A stretch of DNA of 64,000 nt from Drosophila persimilis (lineage: Eukaryota; Arthropoda; Insecta; Diptera; Drosophilidae). The stretch lies in NCBI RefSeq assembly GCF_003286085.1, contig NW_020825317.1, forward strand, positions 4,712,001 to 4,776,000, written 5' to 3'. The notes under the pieces were generated by a model. It was not told where the DNA came from and made no database searches. It saw only the letters and a list, made by a program, of their open reading frames with translations. The position numbers and the translations under genes are program-made. Shown here in pieces: positions 14,039-23,761 of the stretch (within the stretch, counting starts at the first letter, position 1; each line of letters opens with the position of its first letter).

Positions 14039-15339
14039 GGTGCCTTGCCCCTCTTCTGCCTCTGTGTGCCTTCTTATTCTTGGAAAACTTTTTACATTAC
14101 GTTCGAGGCAGGCAAGTGGAAATAGCGCCGACAGGCATGGAGACCCCTCTCTCCCTGCCTGCCTTTGGTGCTTTTCCCCTTCATAAATCTTTCAGGGGCG
14201 CTCTTTGTGCCCTCGAAAGTGTATCTAATGCATACACGACTTCTCTGTAGACCCCGCTCCTCCACTGCCGCCGCTCCACTGCACGGCCATATCTTGTCAC
14301 ATACGCGTACGCGTGGAACGACGTGCGGTGCCAGAGTGTGCCCAAAGTGGCATAAAGCACAATTAGGATAAGGATAGCTCTCTGCTACTCCCTACTCCAT
14401 CGCTCTTGGATTCGATAATGCAAAAATACGCTCGGATTCGATTTGCTAATGCGGGAACAGGGGGCGTTGCGCGTCTGTGACTGTAACTGGGACAGCACTG
14501 GGATTAGGGAGCTAAGTGCTAGGAGTGGGAGTTGGAGTGGCAGCAGTACCCGCATCGCCATCGATGCCAAAAGATTGTCTTGCCTGCTAAGCCAGTCCCC
14601 AGTGCGCCTCATGCTATCGCTCCGAACGAGTTTAACATCTCGTGCACACAATTAAACATTGCAATGATAATTCCGGTTGGCTAAGCAGGCTCCAGAGGGT
14701 GGGTAGACATGAAAGAGTTGGTAGATTTACTGCTTCCCCTTTGTACCCCGTACTACACCCTACACCGTACACCATACACATAAAATTAGGTATGTGCAAC
14801 ATTGAAATAAAAATGATTAATTGATAAATTAAAATGAATTTTAATTTTTCTTTAATTTTTTCTCAACGTCCTATGACGTTTCCTAAGAAAACCATCAAAG
14901 CATCATTATATTTCAGTTTCCCATTTGCTTTCTCATAAATAATTCAAATGGATAGTTATTAATACAAAGGAATAATAACAATTTGTATCAGAATAACGAA
15001 GAAAATCCTTAAAACCTAAAATTCAAAAAAGGTTGGTGGATATGGTTAGATTTTCCTTTTCTGCTGTGCTGCAATTACTAGTGGATCATTCTTTCGGTCC
15101 CCCGATTAAAACATTTATGAAAATACCAAATATGTTTTTTCAGACCCACTACGTGTTCCTCTTCGTATTCCTCGTCCCAGTTGTCCGAAATTCTTTTGTA
15201 ATATTCACTTTTTCGAAATTTCTATGCTGCGAAATTTGCCTGCACCGAAATTCCCTTCCCAACTTTCGTGCATTATGAATTCCTGCCTCTGAGCTGAGCT
15301 TTGTGTGCGTATCACCCTAAGCTTCACCCACGCAAATGA

Positions 15340-15370
<31 letters not shown>

Positions 15371-18300
15371 CAGAGAGCTGACATGGGCGTGGCATGCCAA
15401 TAAAAAGAAATACCATGTAAAATATGGAAAAACAACAGCAACAGAAACAGCAACAGAACAAAACTAAACTTGTGGCTGCTGGCTGGCTGGCTGGATGGCT
15501 GGATGGCTGGTTGACAGGGAACTTGGCGCATATTTTATAACTTGACGTCACACGAGTTGGCACCCATGCCACCCACAGAAGCACCCATACACCCATGCAC
15601 CCTTACACTAGCATACACACACACACACACACACTCACACAAACACGCATAAGCAGAGATAGAGCGCCAAAAATCCGCATGACGGCAATGACAACAGAGA
15701 GAGAGAGAGAAATAGAGCGAAAGAGGAGAAAGATGGACAGAGGAGGAGGGTAAATGAAAGAAGACAGAGCATTCTCCTCTGTCTGTGGACAGCGGGAGGG
15801 TGTAAATGAGAGGCGGCCAAGGAGCAAAGGAGGAGACAACGATAAGGAAACGACGACAGCGGGAAGTCCCCTCGAAAAACATCTTATCGAATATCAAAGT
15901 GTTGCCAGATGATTTTTCGCTTTTCATGGCGCTCTTGTCAGATGAGTTTTACACGTGAAATATTTAACAGTCAGGCACACAGACAGCCAGGCAGGCAGGC
16001 AGTGCACAGGGTTCCTCTGTGGAGACGTGGCAGACATGTGTGTGGCATGCACTTAGGTATACGGGAACTATGCTGAGTCACGACTTAGCCGAGATACTTC
16101 TGCCCCAACGCCCCAGATAGGAGATAGGAGAAGATGCCGATGCCAGATGCCAGATGCCGGATGCCTTCCTATCCTTATGGCTTTCCGTCTTTGCTGGCGT
16201 TTGCCGTTCCCTGCAACAGACTGGAGCGTTCCTTTTCCCTCCTTTCTGGCGTTGTCAAAATTCCGCTGTTGTTGTTAGCATCGAATTAAAACTGATTCAT
16301 TCGAGCAGTGGACCGCTGGCTCCTAGGTCCTGGATTCAAGCGTGTCACAGCAGTCCCGTCAAGTTACTACTGCAGCAGCTGCTGACAAGGCTGTCTTTTG
16401 GCAGGGGAGTCTTCGGCTGGGGCGTGGCTGGGGCAACAACTTTTTGGTGCAAAGTGATGCGGAAAAGTAGTTCCAGTCCTAGTCCCAGTTCCACTTCGCT
16501 TCACCTTACTTCCTCGGGTTACAGAGAGAGTGAAAAGCGTGCGACTCGAGCCCGAGATAACCTGAGAGCCTTGAGGAGGAGCCCCTAGGACATGCCCCCA
16601 AACGTTCCATGAAAGCAGTGTTGGTACCTCAGCACCGCACCGCACCGCACCGCATCGCACCACAACAAAGCACAGAACAGCCGCTTCTGAGGGAGCCGCA
16701 ACCGCAACCACTTGGCCAGAGAGGGCCATTAGTCGTGGTTTCAGTTCGATTCAGTTTGGTTCCGCTTGAGGAAGGGGCTTCCATTTTCATCATTAGCATT
16801 TGAGCGTGTATAATCAAGCAGTTTAGTGTGTCCTGTCTGTGCCCGCAATCCTGTACAGCTCTTCGAGAGTCACCAGACCAGATAGAGCCACCGTCAACCC
16901 TGCTGGCTGTCAGCACCGTCACCGCAAGGCCTGGCCCGGCCCGGCCCGGCCCGGCCTGGCCTGCACTGGCCATGTATGCGATGTCAACAGACTTAAGCGC
17001 AGTTCATGGCTCGTAACCCGAAACCGAACCTACAGCCACACCCACACCCACACCCACTCTTACCCACACACACTTTTACCCACATACACATATACACAAG
17101 AGGCCGGTCGCCCAAGGAGGGACAATCCTGTGCTTCTTGTCCCATTCCCATCCCCATCCCCAGCGTCTGTCCGGCGGATCAACCGCAGTGCTCAGCCCGG
17201 GGCCAGCCTCTGTTCCAGTTGGTCTTTGTATGTGCGCGCGGAGGAGAACCAAGAGCAGTCCAAGTTCAGAGGCGTCCAGCAAGAAGGAGGTGGAACATAA
17301 GAAGAAGGAGCAGAAGAAGAAGTAGGGTGCGACTAGGCCCGAGGGTCAGTGTTGACCTGGCAGTGACTGGGGTTTCTCTTCTCTTCTCGGCTCCGTCTGC
17401 TCCTTCATCTTTGGGGCGCCAATTAGTTGGACTGGGGCCCCACCACCTCCCATTGTCCTGCTTGACTTCGCTTGGTCCCGGGTCCAGTCTCGGTTCGCCT
17501 TGGCCGGAGGCACTGTGGCCATTCGTTTTCGTTTCCCCCGCTCCAGAGGCCCACCCAATGCTGACCATTTGTTTGGGGCTTGTTTGGGTCCTCTGCGGGG
17601 TATGGGGACTGGAGATGGGGCTGCCTGCCAGAACAGGACACAATGTGAATGGATTGCCCTTGGCACTCACCGCATACGCATGTCGCGGAGGCTTCTAGGA
17701 GAGGGGAGGAGAGTCCTGTTTAGAGAGGATGGATCCTAGAATCAATTTACGGCCAACGCAGCTGTGGCCGAATATTTGCACGTTGCCAATAAATAGGGCC
17801 AGGGGTCCCGGAGCCTGACAAGTCAATCCCTTGGGGCTGTGCAATGGCCCCTCCGCCGCTTTAACAATTCAAGGGTCTCCTCGTCTTGATAGTGGAGACG
17901 AACACTCATAGAAATCCATCCACTTCCATATTCATTCGCTCGAGCACTCACTCCAGGAGAGGACCTTTTTATCAGGGATGCATTTTAATGGCATTAGAAG
18001 TGTCCGGCAAAGGGGGAAGAAAGCAGAGGGTCAGATGGCGGCAGGCATCCTGTCAGGCACCCAGGGCACAAGGCACCTGGCAGGTGTGCAAATCGCCCTC
18101 ACTTAGCGACAGAAACATGCTTCAACAGCTTATTAATGGGTGGCCGTGGCCATGGCCTGCCCGTAGATCCCCCTCTGGCTATCGAGGCTCTCCTACCCGA
18201 TAGACGATGGACGATGGACTGGAGGTGGACAGACCAGAGGTGCTAGGTGGCAGCAAGTGTAGACAAGATGTAAACAAGGTTAACAGCCTTCACGGCCATG

Positions 18301-20165
18301 TCGATGGCCCGATGCAGTCCTGCCGGAAGGTAATCGCGGGTACAATGGCTAATAATAACGGGCAGGTGAGGGGCAGGAGCAATACTTCCACCACTCAACC
18401 ACTGCTTCCTCCCTCTTGAAAAGAGAGCAGTTCCGCTCGCGAGGATGACAAGAAAAATGACTTACGGGATAGTCCGCAGTTACCGGACTGTTGTCGGGGA
18501 CAAAAGAGTGATATATGATACCGAGTATGTTGTGTTCTGTCTGTTCTGTTCCGTTCCGTTCAGTTTGATTCGGGGCAGGGTGGAATTTCCGCCAACTTAA
18601 AATGTCATTTGACAAAGTGAAACCAATCCCACTAGCCTCGAGAAAGGGGGAGCGATGACATGGATCGCAAGGACTTAGTTGGATCATTCAATCATTCCAT
18701 TCATTGAGAATACAAAATGCCATTAATTGTCATGCCGAAAACGGCTGCAATGATATTACTCATACGCCTCGTTGCCTGTTCCAGAAAAAGTTCTCTAGCT
18801 CACTTCAAGGCGCACTTTATGTGTCGCTTTAAGACTCACTTAGCGGCTCACTTTCAAAAACACTTTCTGGGGATCAGAGACAAATAATCATAGCAATAAG
18901 CAGCAACAATTAAAGTATCAAATCCTTGAACTGTTCAATCAAATCAAAATATACTTGCCCCCATACATGTGAATAGCAATTAGGAGGCGTGACTGGAAGA
19001 GTGCATTGGCCAAAAATGCATTCAATTCTCGAGACGAAGCGCAGACGAACAAAGACCGCATCCAACCATTGGACCCACATGGGTGAGCAGATACGGATAA
19101 AGGACGAAAATACAGCTGAAACACGATGCCGTCTGTCTAGTAGAGCCCAGACAATGGGTGAAACTCACCAGCCAACCAGTGCCCAAAATGCTCCAATTAT
19201 CCCATCAGTGATTCGGCTCTGGCGTTCGCTGCCTGGCTCACCCGATTGTTCTACAATTATTGCAAATTAGTCGGATGGACAGATTAAGTGGACAGTGAAG
19301 CGAGAAGCCAAATAGAGCTTAGACGACGTCCCTGGCACTTGTGCTTCTTCAGCCACAACATAGGAGAACAGTTTGGGGACTACGGAATACGGATTACGGA
19401 TTGCGGATTACAGATGGATTACATTCTCATACAGGCAAAGTTTTCAAATAAAAATGTTTTTACGATTACGCGAAACTTTTCCCACATTTGAGCCGTAAGG
19501 AGGACCTCATAACTTTCAGATCTCCTCATTCACTAATCATAAATCATGAAGATAGATAACATAAAGATTCGGTCAAATGCCCACCATATTATTTTTTATT
19601 CAACCAATTGGCATATATTTTCATGAACTTTGCTCTGAAAACCTATTAAGTTAAAGTATTAACATAGGTTTTTTTTATATTTTTATAGTCCCTTATTATT
19701 GTATCCTAAAGAAAGAGATTCTTGACACAAGTTTTTTTCAACGTAACGCCAAAATGAAATTCCCATATATCTTGCGAATGGTCTCAAAAGGCTTGGAGTA
19801 AGTCAAAAAGAGAAGAAACCTTCAAAATTGTCAGTCTAAATTCGTAAATCCATGTTAAATACAATTTCCTAAAGTTCTAGAACATTCATTCATTCAGCTC
19901 TTAGCTCCTCAGCCTCTTAGCGGCAGTCGGGACTCATCCCATCAGTCGGGGAAAAGTCCCGATGGACCCATCTTCAACTCGTTCGCTACTGGGGCTCTTG
20001 GCCCTGTAAAGCAATTGTCCGTAATCTGGGGCTGGTTCCCTGGTCTCCTCCCACTCTTGGTCTGCTTGTTGTTGTTTTTGTTGTTGGCCGTTTTCCATCG
20101 CCGCAAATGAGCCAAACTCGATAATCAGGCCATCAAAGTTTATGGTTGGCACTAGGAAAGGCTGC

Positions 20166-20214
<49 letters not shown>

Positions 20215-23200
20215 TCTCTATACTCCTTCTCATCGTCGGTAATCGTTTGTTGTGTCTGGAGGTTAAAGTAATACAATTTCATATGAAATTACTTTGACAC
20301 AAAATCATCAACTTCAGGGGCAAGAATACGTCTCCGAACGAAGGAAGCTGCTGCTTGGGACACACTCATAGCAATCCAACCCACTCCACTCCACTCCTGT
20401 ATCTACTCCTTCTTCTCTTGGCCAGAGATCCCATCTCGAGCTCGCCTCGATGACAATGAGGAACGCGTCGAACAAGTAGAATGACAACTTCAGCGACGGA
20501 CAGAACAGAATGGGGCATAGAATCGAATTCAATTTCCATACGATTATTATAAAATTTGCGGGCAGAGACGAGCCACAAAACTTTGGTCAGGATATCGATG
20601 GGTCGATTGGTTGAATAGGTGGGTGATTGGTTGGTTGGATTGGATTGAATTGGACTGGTTCTGTTCAGTGGTAGGGAGGCGAGGGCTGGGCAAGAGCTGG
20701 GCAAGGGCAAGGCGGCCCTTGATTCGGTTGCCATGGAGGAGCCGTTCGAAGAGATGCAAGCAATCAAGCGGCAGCATTCAAGTATGGCAAAAGTTTTCCA
20801 CCTAAAGACAGGGACAGGGGATGGGGGATGGGGGTTTTGGGTGGTGATAGAATGTTATGGGAGGGATGGGTGGCAGCGGGGACATACGTACTCGTAGGAG
20901 ACGACGTAGGAGGCACAAATCATGGCAAACATCCACTCTACGCGCTTATTGTTCGACGTTTTGTGAGAAATAACAATCGAGCGAACATGACTGCTCCCCT
21001 CGTTTCCCCCTCGCATTCCCCTCCCGTCAGTGTCTATTTTTGTGTGAGAGCTATAGAAATCCATTATAAATTCCCAATAGACTAACACACTCGGATGGGT
21101 GGCAGTGGCAGTGGCAGTGGCAGAGGCACTGGCACTGGCACTGGCAGCGGCTGTGTGGATGGGGCAATCAGCAGACAGACTTTGTTTGTTATGTGTTGTA
21201 ATTTGCGTACACACAGAGCTACAGGCATAGATTCGCATGCACATACACATGCAGATGCAGAATAACAGACACACATGCTCGAAGGTCCTGGCCCCCATAA
21301 TAAACATTAAAACAGCATTGAAAATTCGTTTGGGTTTTTGTTTGCTCTCCTTTCCAGCGCTCACCCCCTCTTCACGCCCTCTCTGTCTCCTGTTTCTCTG
21401 TGTGTGTGTGTGTGTGGGTCTGTGTTGTTTGCTTTATCAATTTATCCAACAAAATTGTGGAAATGCAACATAAAATTTCAATATGCTCCTCCTCCTCCTC
21501 CTGGCAGCGCTCTGTGCCACAGACACGAGCAACATGCACATGACTGACCCGGGAGCAATCAGTCTTCGCTCTGCCGCTTGCCAGGCATTTTCCAGTGCCC
21601 CCTTCTCCTTCTCCCCTCCTTGGCAGCCCCTTTGGCTGGCTTTCCTCTTGGAAACGTTAAGTTTCCCCGGCTCTTTCCCCCCCCCCCACACTTTATAACT
21701 CTGCATATTTTTGTGGCACATTGCGAATGAGTGGGGGGAACGGGATCGAGAAGAGCGCCGAGTGGCAGTTGCATGTGGAGAATGCAATTTGTTGCCCAAT
21801 GCAGGAATCATACTCGAAACTGAGGGGGGCAGCCCTGGCAGTGCGGCCGTGGGCGTGGCTTTTGAAATGCAATTTTGCACTTGGAAAACAGAATTCGGAA
21901 TTCGAAGTTGATGCAATCAAATGGAGAGAGTAGTCGAGAGTGGGGTTCGTTTGCTTCACTGAATCGGGCATCGGGCATCGATGGGCAATCCTTTTTTCCA
22001 AATTTAGCAGCGGCACTGGCAACCCTGATAATTGGACATTTCATTTGTTCGAACTGAACGCTTTTAAACGGGAAATTGGGTAAAATTAAATGAATCGCAA
22101 AGAGCGGAGGTCCTGCTCTGCTCACATAGTGGGAACGTGCCCTGTCAACCCTGGCCAGCGGCTCTGGCCTGGACATTTAGTTATGCAACCCCCCATCCCC
22201 TTAGTCCGGTCATTCCTCCCGCATTTAAAACATTTCCATTTACATTTTTTCTGCCAGTCCTGCCCGCCCTTTGTGGCCCTTGACAACTCTGTTGTGAGCA
22301 GCACCAGCAACGGACCCCGGCAACCCTGGCAAGTTTTAATTGAAGTCTGGCCTGGACATTTATTTATGTCGCTGGCATCCTTCGCGCACTTCCACATCTT
22401 TCCTTTCCATTCCTTTCATTTATTTTTTTCGCAATTTTATTCGCTTTTCCATTGTGTGGCAGGCAGGACTGGCAGGCTGTTGGAGAGAATGCGCTGTGGG
22501 AATGAGGCAAGGCGAAGGTGCGGGTATTAAGCGCTTAAGTAGCTCAAAATTAACGGCCATTAAAAACCCCGCACGCAAATAAAACACGACCGCCGGCCAG
22601 GTGTCGTGACCAGCGGGGGTCAGCTAGGGGCATCCAATAAACAAATTTTCCCAGTTCCCCGGGATTAACAATAGCCCCGCGGGGCAAGAGCGGGGTATAA
22701 CGGATCCCCATGGATCATGGACTCACCTGTCGGACTGGGCGTCAGGGACATCATGTCGAAGTGGATGTTCTTCTGCTCGAAGGAGTAGTCTTTGAGGAAG
22801 GTTAGCTTCGCGCCGCGCGTCTTGGTCAGCCCCGTGACGGCGTTGTTGATGCTCCTCAGGTACTCTCGCTTCCCGAAGTTTGTGTGGGGGGCGATGAGGC
22901 CGATGTTAAGCTGCTCCTTGTTGGCGGCCGCACTCTTGCTGAGGCTGCTGCCGCCATTCGTGAGACGTAATGCCTGCGCCGAAGGCGGCAAGGAGCAGCT
23001 GCAGGCCAGGACGACCAGGAGCAGGAGCTGGTGTAGGTGCAGGCTGTTCCATGGAGGGGTTCGTCTATTGCTATTGTGCTTGCTATTGCTATTGCTGTTG
23101 CTGTTACTGTTGCTGTTGCTGTTTATGTTGCTGTTGCTGGCAGTGTTGCTGATGTTTTTGCTGGTAATTCGCTGATCCATCTGGCACGGACTCTGACTCG

Positions 23201-23300
23201 GGGGAGTCCATCTCCCGCTGGATTCTGCAGGCGACTTTGATTTCAGCTTGACGCGGCTCTGACCTGCATGCGCCACCGCGGGCGCCATTCGTTCAACCAT
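3284..23300 (-). CDS. Nmdar2: NMDA-type glutamate receptor subunit 2 (GluN2-like), 10 coding exons
   Basis: Encodes the GluN2-class subunit of the NMDA receptor, a glutamate-gated cation channel that assembles with Nmdar1 at the neuronal plasma membrane. Exons in transcript order: 23300-22727, 11493-10722, 10155-10005, 9708-9115, 9008-8719, 8638-8486, 8424-8273, 8192-7685, 7570-7466, 3326-3284. Every junction is GT-AG and the phases join into one frame of 1113 codons, close to the length I know for the family. Domain order: hydrophobic signal core near residues 90-110, amino-terminal domain about 120-480, ligand-binding S1 about 530-690, M1 about 698-716, pore loop about 740-755, M3 with [10 protein letters not shown] about 765-793, S2 about 794-935, M4 about 951-975, then a cytoplasmic tail ending ETVL. 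Features diagnostic of GluN2 rather than GluN1 are [10 protein letters not shown] in S2 and [11 protein letters not shown] after M3. The start is the first ATG of the open first exon; upstream non-coding exons cannot be seen. The family is recognised from memory of the Drosophila protein, not by alignment. Confidence 0.95.
5338..5406. repeat. 27-bp tandem repeat, about 2.5 copies
   Basis: Two units (5338-5364 and 5365-5391) differ at one base, and a third partial unit follows. Each begins GGCAATTGTTGCC, an imperfect inverted repeat, and ends CGAATCGGATT. Confidence 0.85.
6411..6461. repeat. GAGTAC-type hexamer repeat
   Basis: Imperfect tandem GAGTAC units with GAGCAC and GAAGAC variants, inside Nmdar2 intron 9. 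Confidence 0.8.
7466..7570 (-). CDS. Nmdar2: Nmdar2 coding exon 9: tail segment with alternative read-through stop
   Basis: The acceptor is ATTACAG|G and the donor is AGGTG|GTAAGT, giving 105 bases. It encodes [20 protein letters not shown] and ends DLYR plus TG of a split Trp codon. If the donor is not used, translation reads TGG then TAA at 7464-7462, giving a short form ending DLYRW. Confidence 0.85.
7685..8192 (-). CDS. Nmdar2: Nmdar2 coding exon 8: end of S2, M4 and proximal cytoplasmic tail
   Basis: The exon has 508 bases (acceptor CGTAG|GGTAC, donor CTGAG|GTGAGT). It starts at [21 protein letters not shown]4 is [20 protein letters not shown]. The tail that follows is basic and Cys-containing, with a coiled-coil-like stretch ([20 protein letters not shown]). 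Confidence 0.94.
8273..8424 (-). CDS. Nmdar2: Nmdar2 coding exon 7: S2 glutamate-contact segment
   Basis: The exon has 152 bases (acceptor TTAG|CTAT, donor ACGG|GTAAGC). It encodes [18 protein letters not shown] followed by [20 protein letters not shown]. The Asp of FIYD is the residue that contacts the ligand amino group in GluN2 proteins. Confidence 0.92.
8486..8638 (-). CDS. Nmdar2: Nmdar2 coding exon 6: start of ligand-binding lobe S2
   Basis: The exon has 153 bases (acceptor CCAG|GGAAGAG, donor AAGAA|GTGAGT). It encodes [20 protein letters not shown] and the ligand loop [17 protein letters not shown]. It enters and leaves at phase 2. Confidence 0.92.
8719..9008 (-). CDS. Nmdar2: Nmdar2 coding exon 5: M1, pore loop and M3
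   Basis: The exon has 290 bases (acceptor ATCAG|GTG, donor ACCAG|GTAAGA, phase 2 out). M1 is [18 protein letters not shown], the re-entrant pore loop is [19 protein letters not shown], and M3 ends in the gating motif [11 protein letters not shown], a variant of SYTANLAAF. The pore position that is Asn in vertebrate GluN2 is Gln here (FQAAV). Confidence 0.95.
9115..9708 (-). CDS. Nmdar2: Nmdar2 coding exon 4: ligand-binding lobe S1
   Basis: This 198-codon exon is phase 0 at both ends (acceptor GCAG|ATT, donor CTG|GTAAGT). It carries the S1 half of the glutamate site: [14 protein letters not shown], the [19 protein letters not shown] helix, [18 protein letters not shown] and [18 protein letters not shown]. 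The Arg in INTER corresponds to the conserved arginine that holds the ligand alpha-carboxylate. The exon ends at ASWML, directly before M1. Confidence 0.95.
10005..10155 (-). CDS. Nmdar2: Nmdar2 coding exon 3: linker into the ligand-binding domain
   Basis: The acceptor is CATAG|C and the donor is GAGGAG|GTAAGT, giving 151 bases (phase 2 in, phase 0 out). It encodes [20 protein letters not shown] and continues to NLVWEE. It is the C-terminal end of the amino-terminal domain, with an N-glycosylation sequon at NVS. Confidence 0.92.
10156..10721 (-). other. Nmdar2 intron 2
   Basis: A 566-bp intron bounded by GTAAGG and CATAG. It is AT-rich, and I see no further element in it. Confidence 0.8.
10722..11493 (-). 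CDS. Nmdar2: Nmdar2 coding exon 2: bulk of the amino-terminal (LIVBP-like) domain
   Basis: The acceptor CACACAG|CT and the donor GAAAT|GTAAGG frame a 772-base exon that enters at phase 1 and leaves at phase 2. The protein shows typical clamshell-domain segments: [48 protein letters not shown] and [19 protein letters not shown]. This bilobed extracellular domain mediates subunit assembly and allosteric control in NMDA receptors. It joins exon 1 by completing a GCT alanine codon. Confidence 0.95.
13691..13710. promoter_or_regulatory. 20-bp perfect palindrome with three CAGCTG E-boxes
   Basis: CAGCTGACAGCTGTCAGCTG equals its own reverse complement and carries three CAGCTG E-boxes. It lies in Nmdar2 intron 1. 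A bHLH-bound enhancer site is a possible role, but only the palindrome is seen. Confidence 0.4.
14005..14033. repeat. (GT)n microsatellite
   Basis: About 14 GT units in Nmdar2 intron 1. Confidence 0.85.
20169..20213. repeat. Compound (CA)n(TA)n microsatellite
   Basis: A CA tract runs directly into a TA tract of about 18 units within Nmdar2 intron 1. Confidence 0.85.
22727..23300 (-). CDS. Nmdar2: Nmdar2 coding exon 1: N-terminal extension, signal peptide, start of amino-terminal domain
   Basis: This exon has 191 codons plus one base and ends at ACAG|GTGAGT (phase 1). Before the hydrophobic core ([21 protein letters not shown]) lie about 85 residues that include a run of alternating Asn and Ser, encoded by an imperfect AAC/AGC repeat. 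After the signal region the amino-terminal domain begins ([20 protein letters not shown]). In-frame Met codons at residue 5 and about residue 41 are alternative starts. Confidence 0.9.
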
Positions 23301-23723
23301 TCGAGGAGGACCTAGGACCTTCCTCTCCGTCCGTGGACTGTCGACTGGAACTCGTGCGCCTCTCCTCCGGATCTCTCTCTAATTCATTTGGTATGCTACT
23401 ATTCCCCTTTGAGTGGCCTTATCAATTACGTTGATTACTTGTATTGGCGTTTGTCTTTTTGCATTCGCTGATGGATGGATTAGAGTGGGTTCGAAAACAG
23501 TTAGTTTTCGTTTTTCCGCTGCAGCTGTTCTTTTCCTTTTCCTTCTCCGTCTCCTTCGCCTTTTAATTCTCTTTTTCCCCGTTCCTTCAGCGCCCCCAAG
23601 GAGTTATTGTGATGGCTGCTGCGCATTGCTGCTAATTTGAAACAGAAACAGTGACGCACAGTTGTTAATATAAACGTACTACACGTACAAAAACATTCGC
23701 ATTTATAGACCCATTCGAACACG

Positions 23724-23729
<6 letters not shown>

Positions 23730-23758
<29 letters not shown>
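23730..23758. repeat. (CA)n microsatellite upstream of the Nmdar2 start codon
   Basis: About 14 CA units, roughly 430 bp 5' of the Nmdar2 ATG, possibly in its 5' UTR or promoter. Confidence 0.85.

Positions 23759-23761
<3 letters not shown>

Larger units (their letters stand above)
11494..22726 (-). other. Nmdar2 intron 1 (11.2 kb)
   Basis: The intron separates the signal-peptide exon from the rest of the amino-terminal domain and starts at phase 1. It contains CA/TG microsatellites (14005-14033, 15347-15372, about 15615-15634, 20169-20213), a GA tract (15696-15710), a 20-bp E-box palindrome (13691-13710) and GC-rich CCGGC repeats at about 16924-16960. No nested gene can be supported. Its size and position make it the natural place for neuronal enhancers, but that is inference. 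Confidence 0.75.

Noticed and set aside
17006..17698. 230-codon open frame on the plus strand in Nmdar2 intron 1
   Set aside because: It begins in CCCACA repeats, two other long frames on the opposite strand cover the same stretch, and no domain or splice partner is visible.
19934..20233. Minus-strand frame with soluble-protein-like composition ([14 protein letters not shown]...)
   Set aside because: It starts in a TA/CA microsatellite, contains a CAA repeat, and no donor upstream gives a phase-compatible exon; AT-rich intron sequence explains it.
20366..20801. Possible fourth exon of the secreted-protein gene
   Set aside because: An acceptor (CTTTAG|G) and phase fit exist, but it would lie 13 kb away, beyond the Nmdar2 first exon, and it runs through ATTGGTTGG-type simple sequence.
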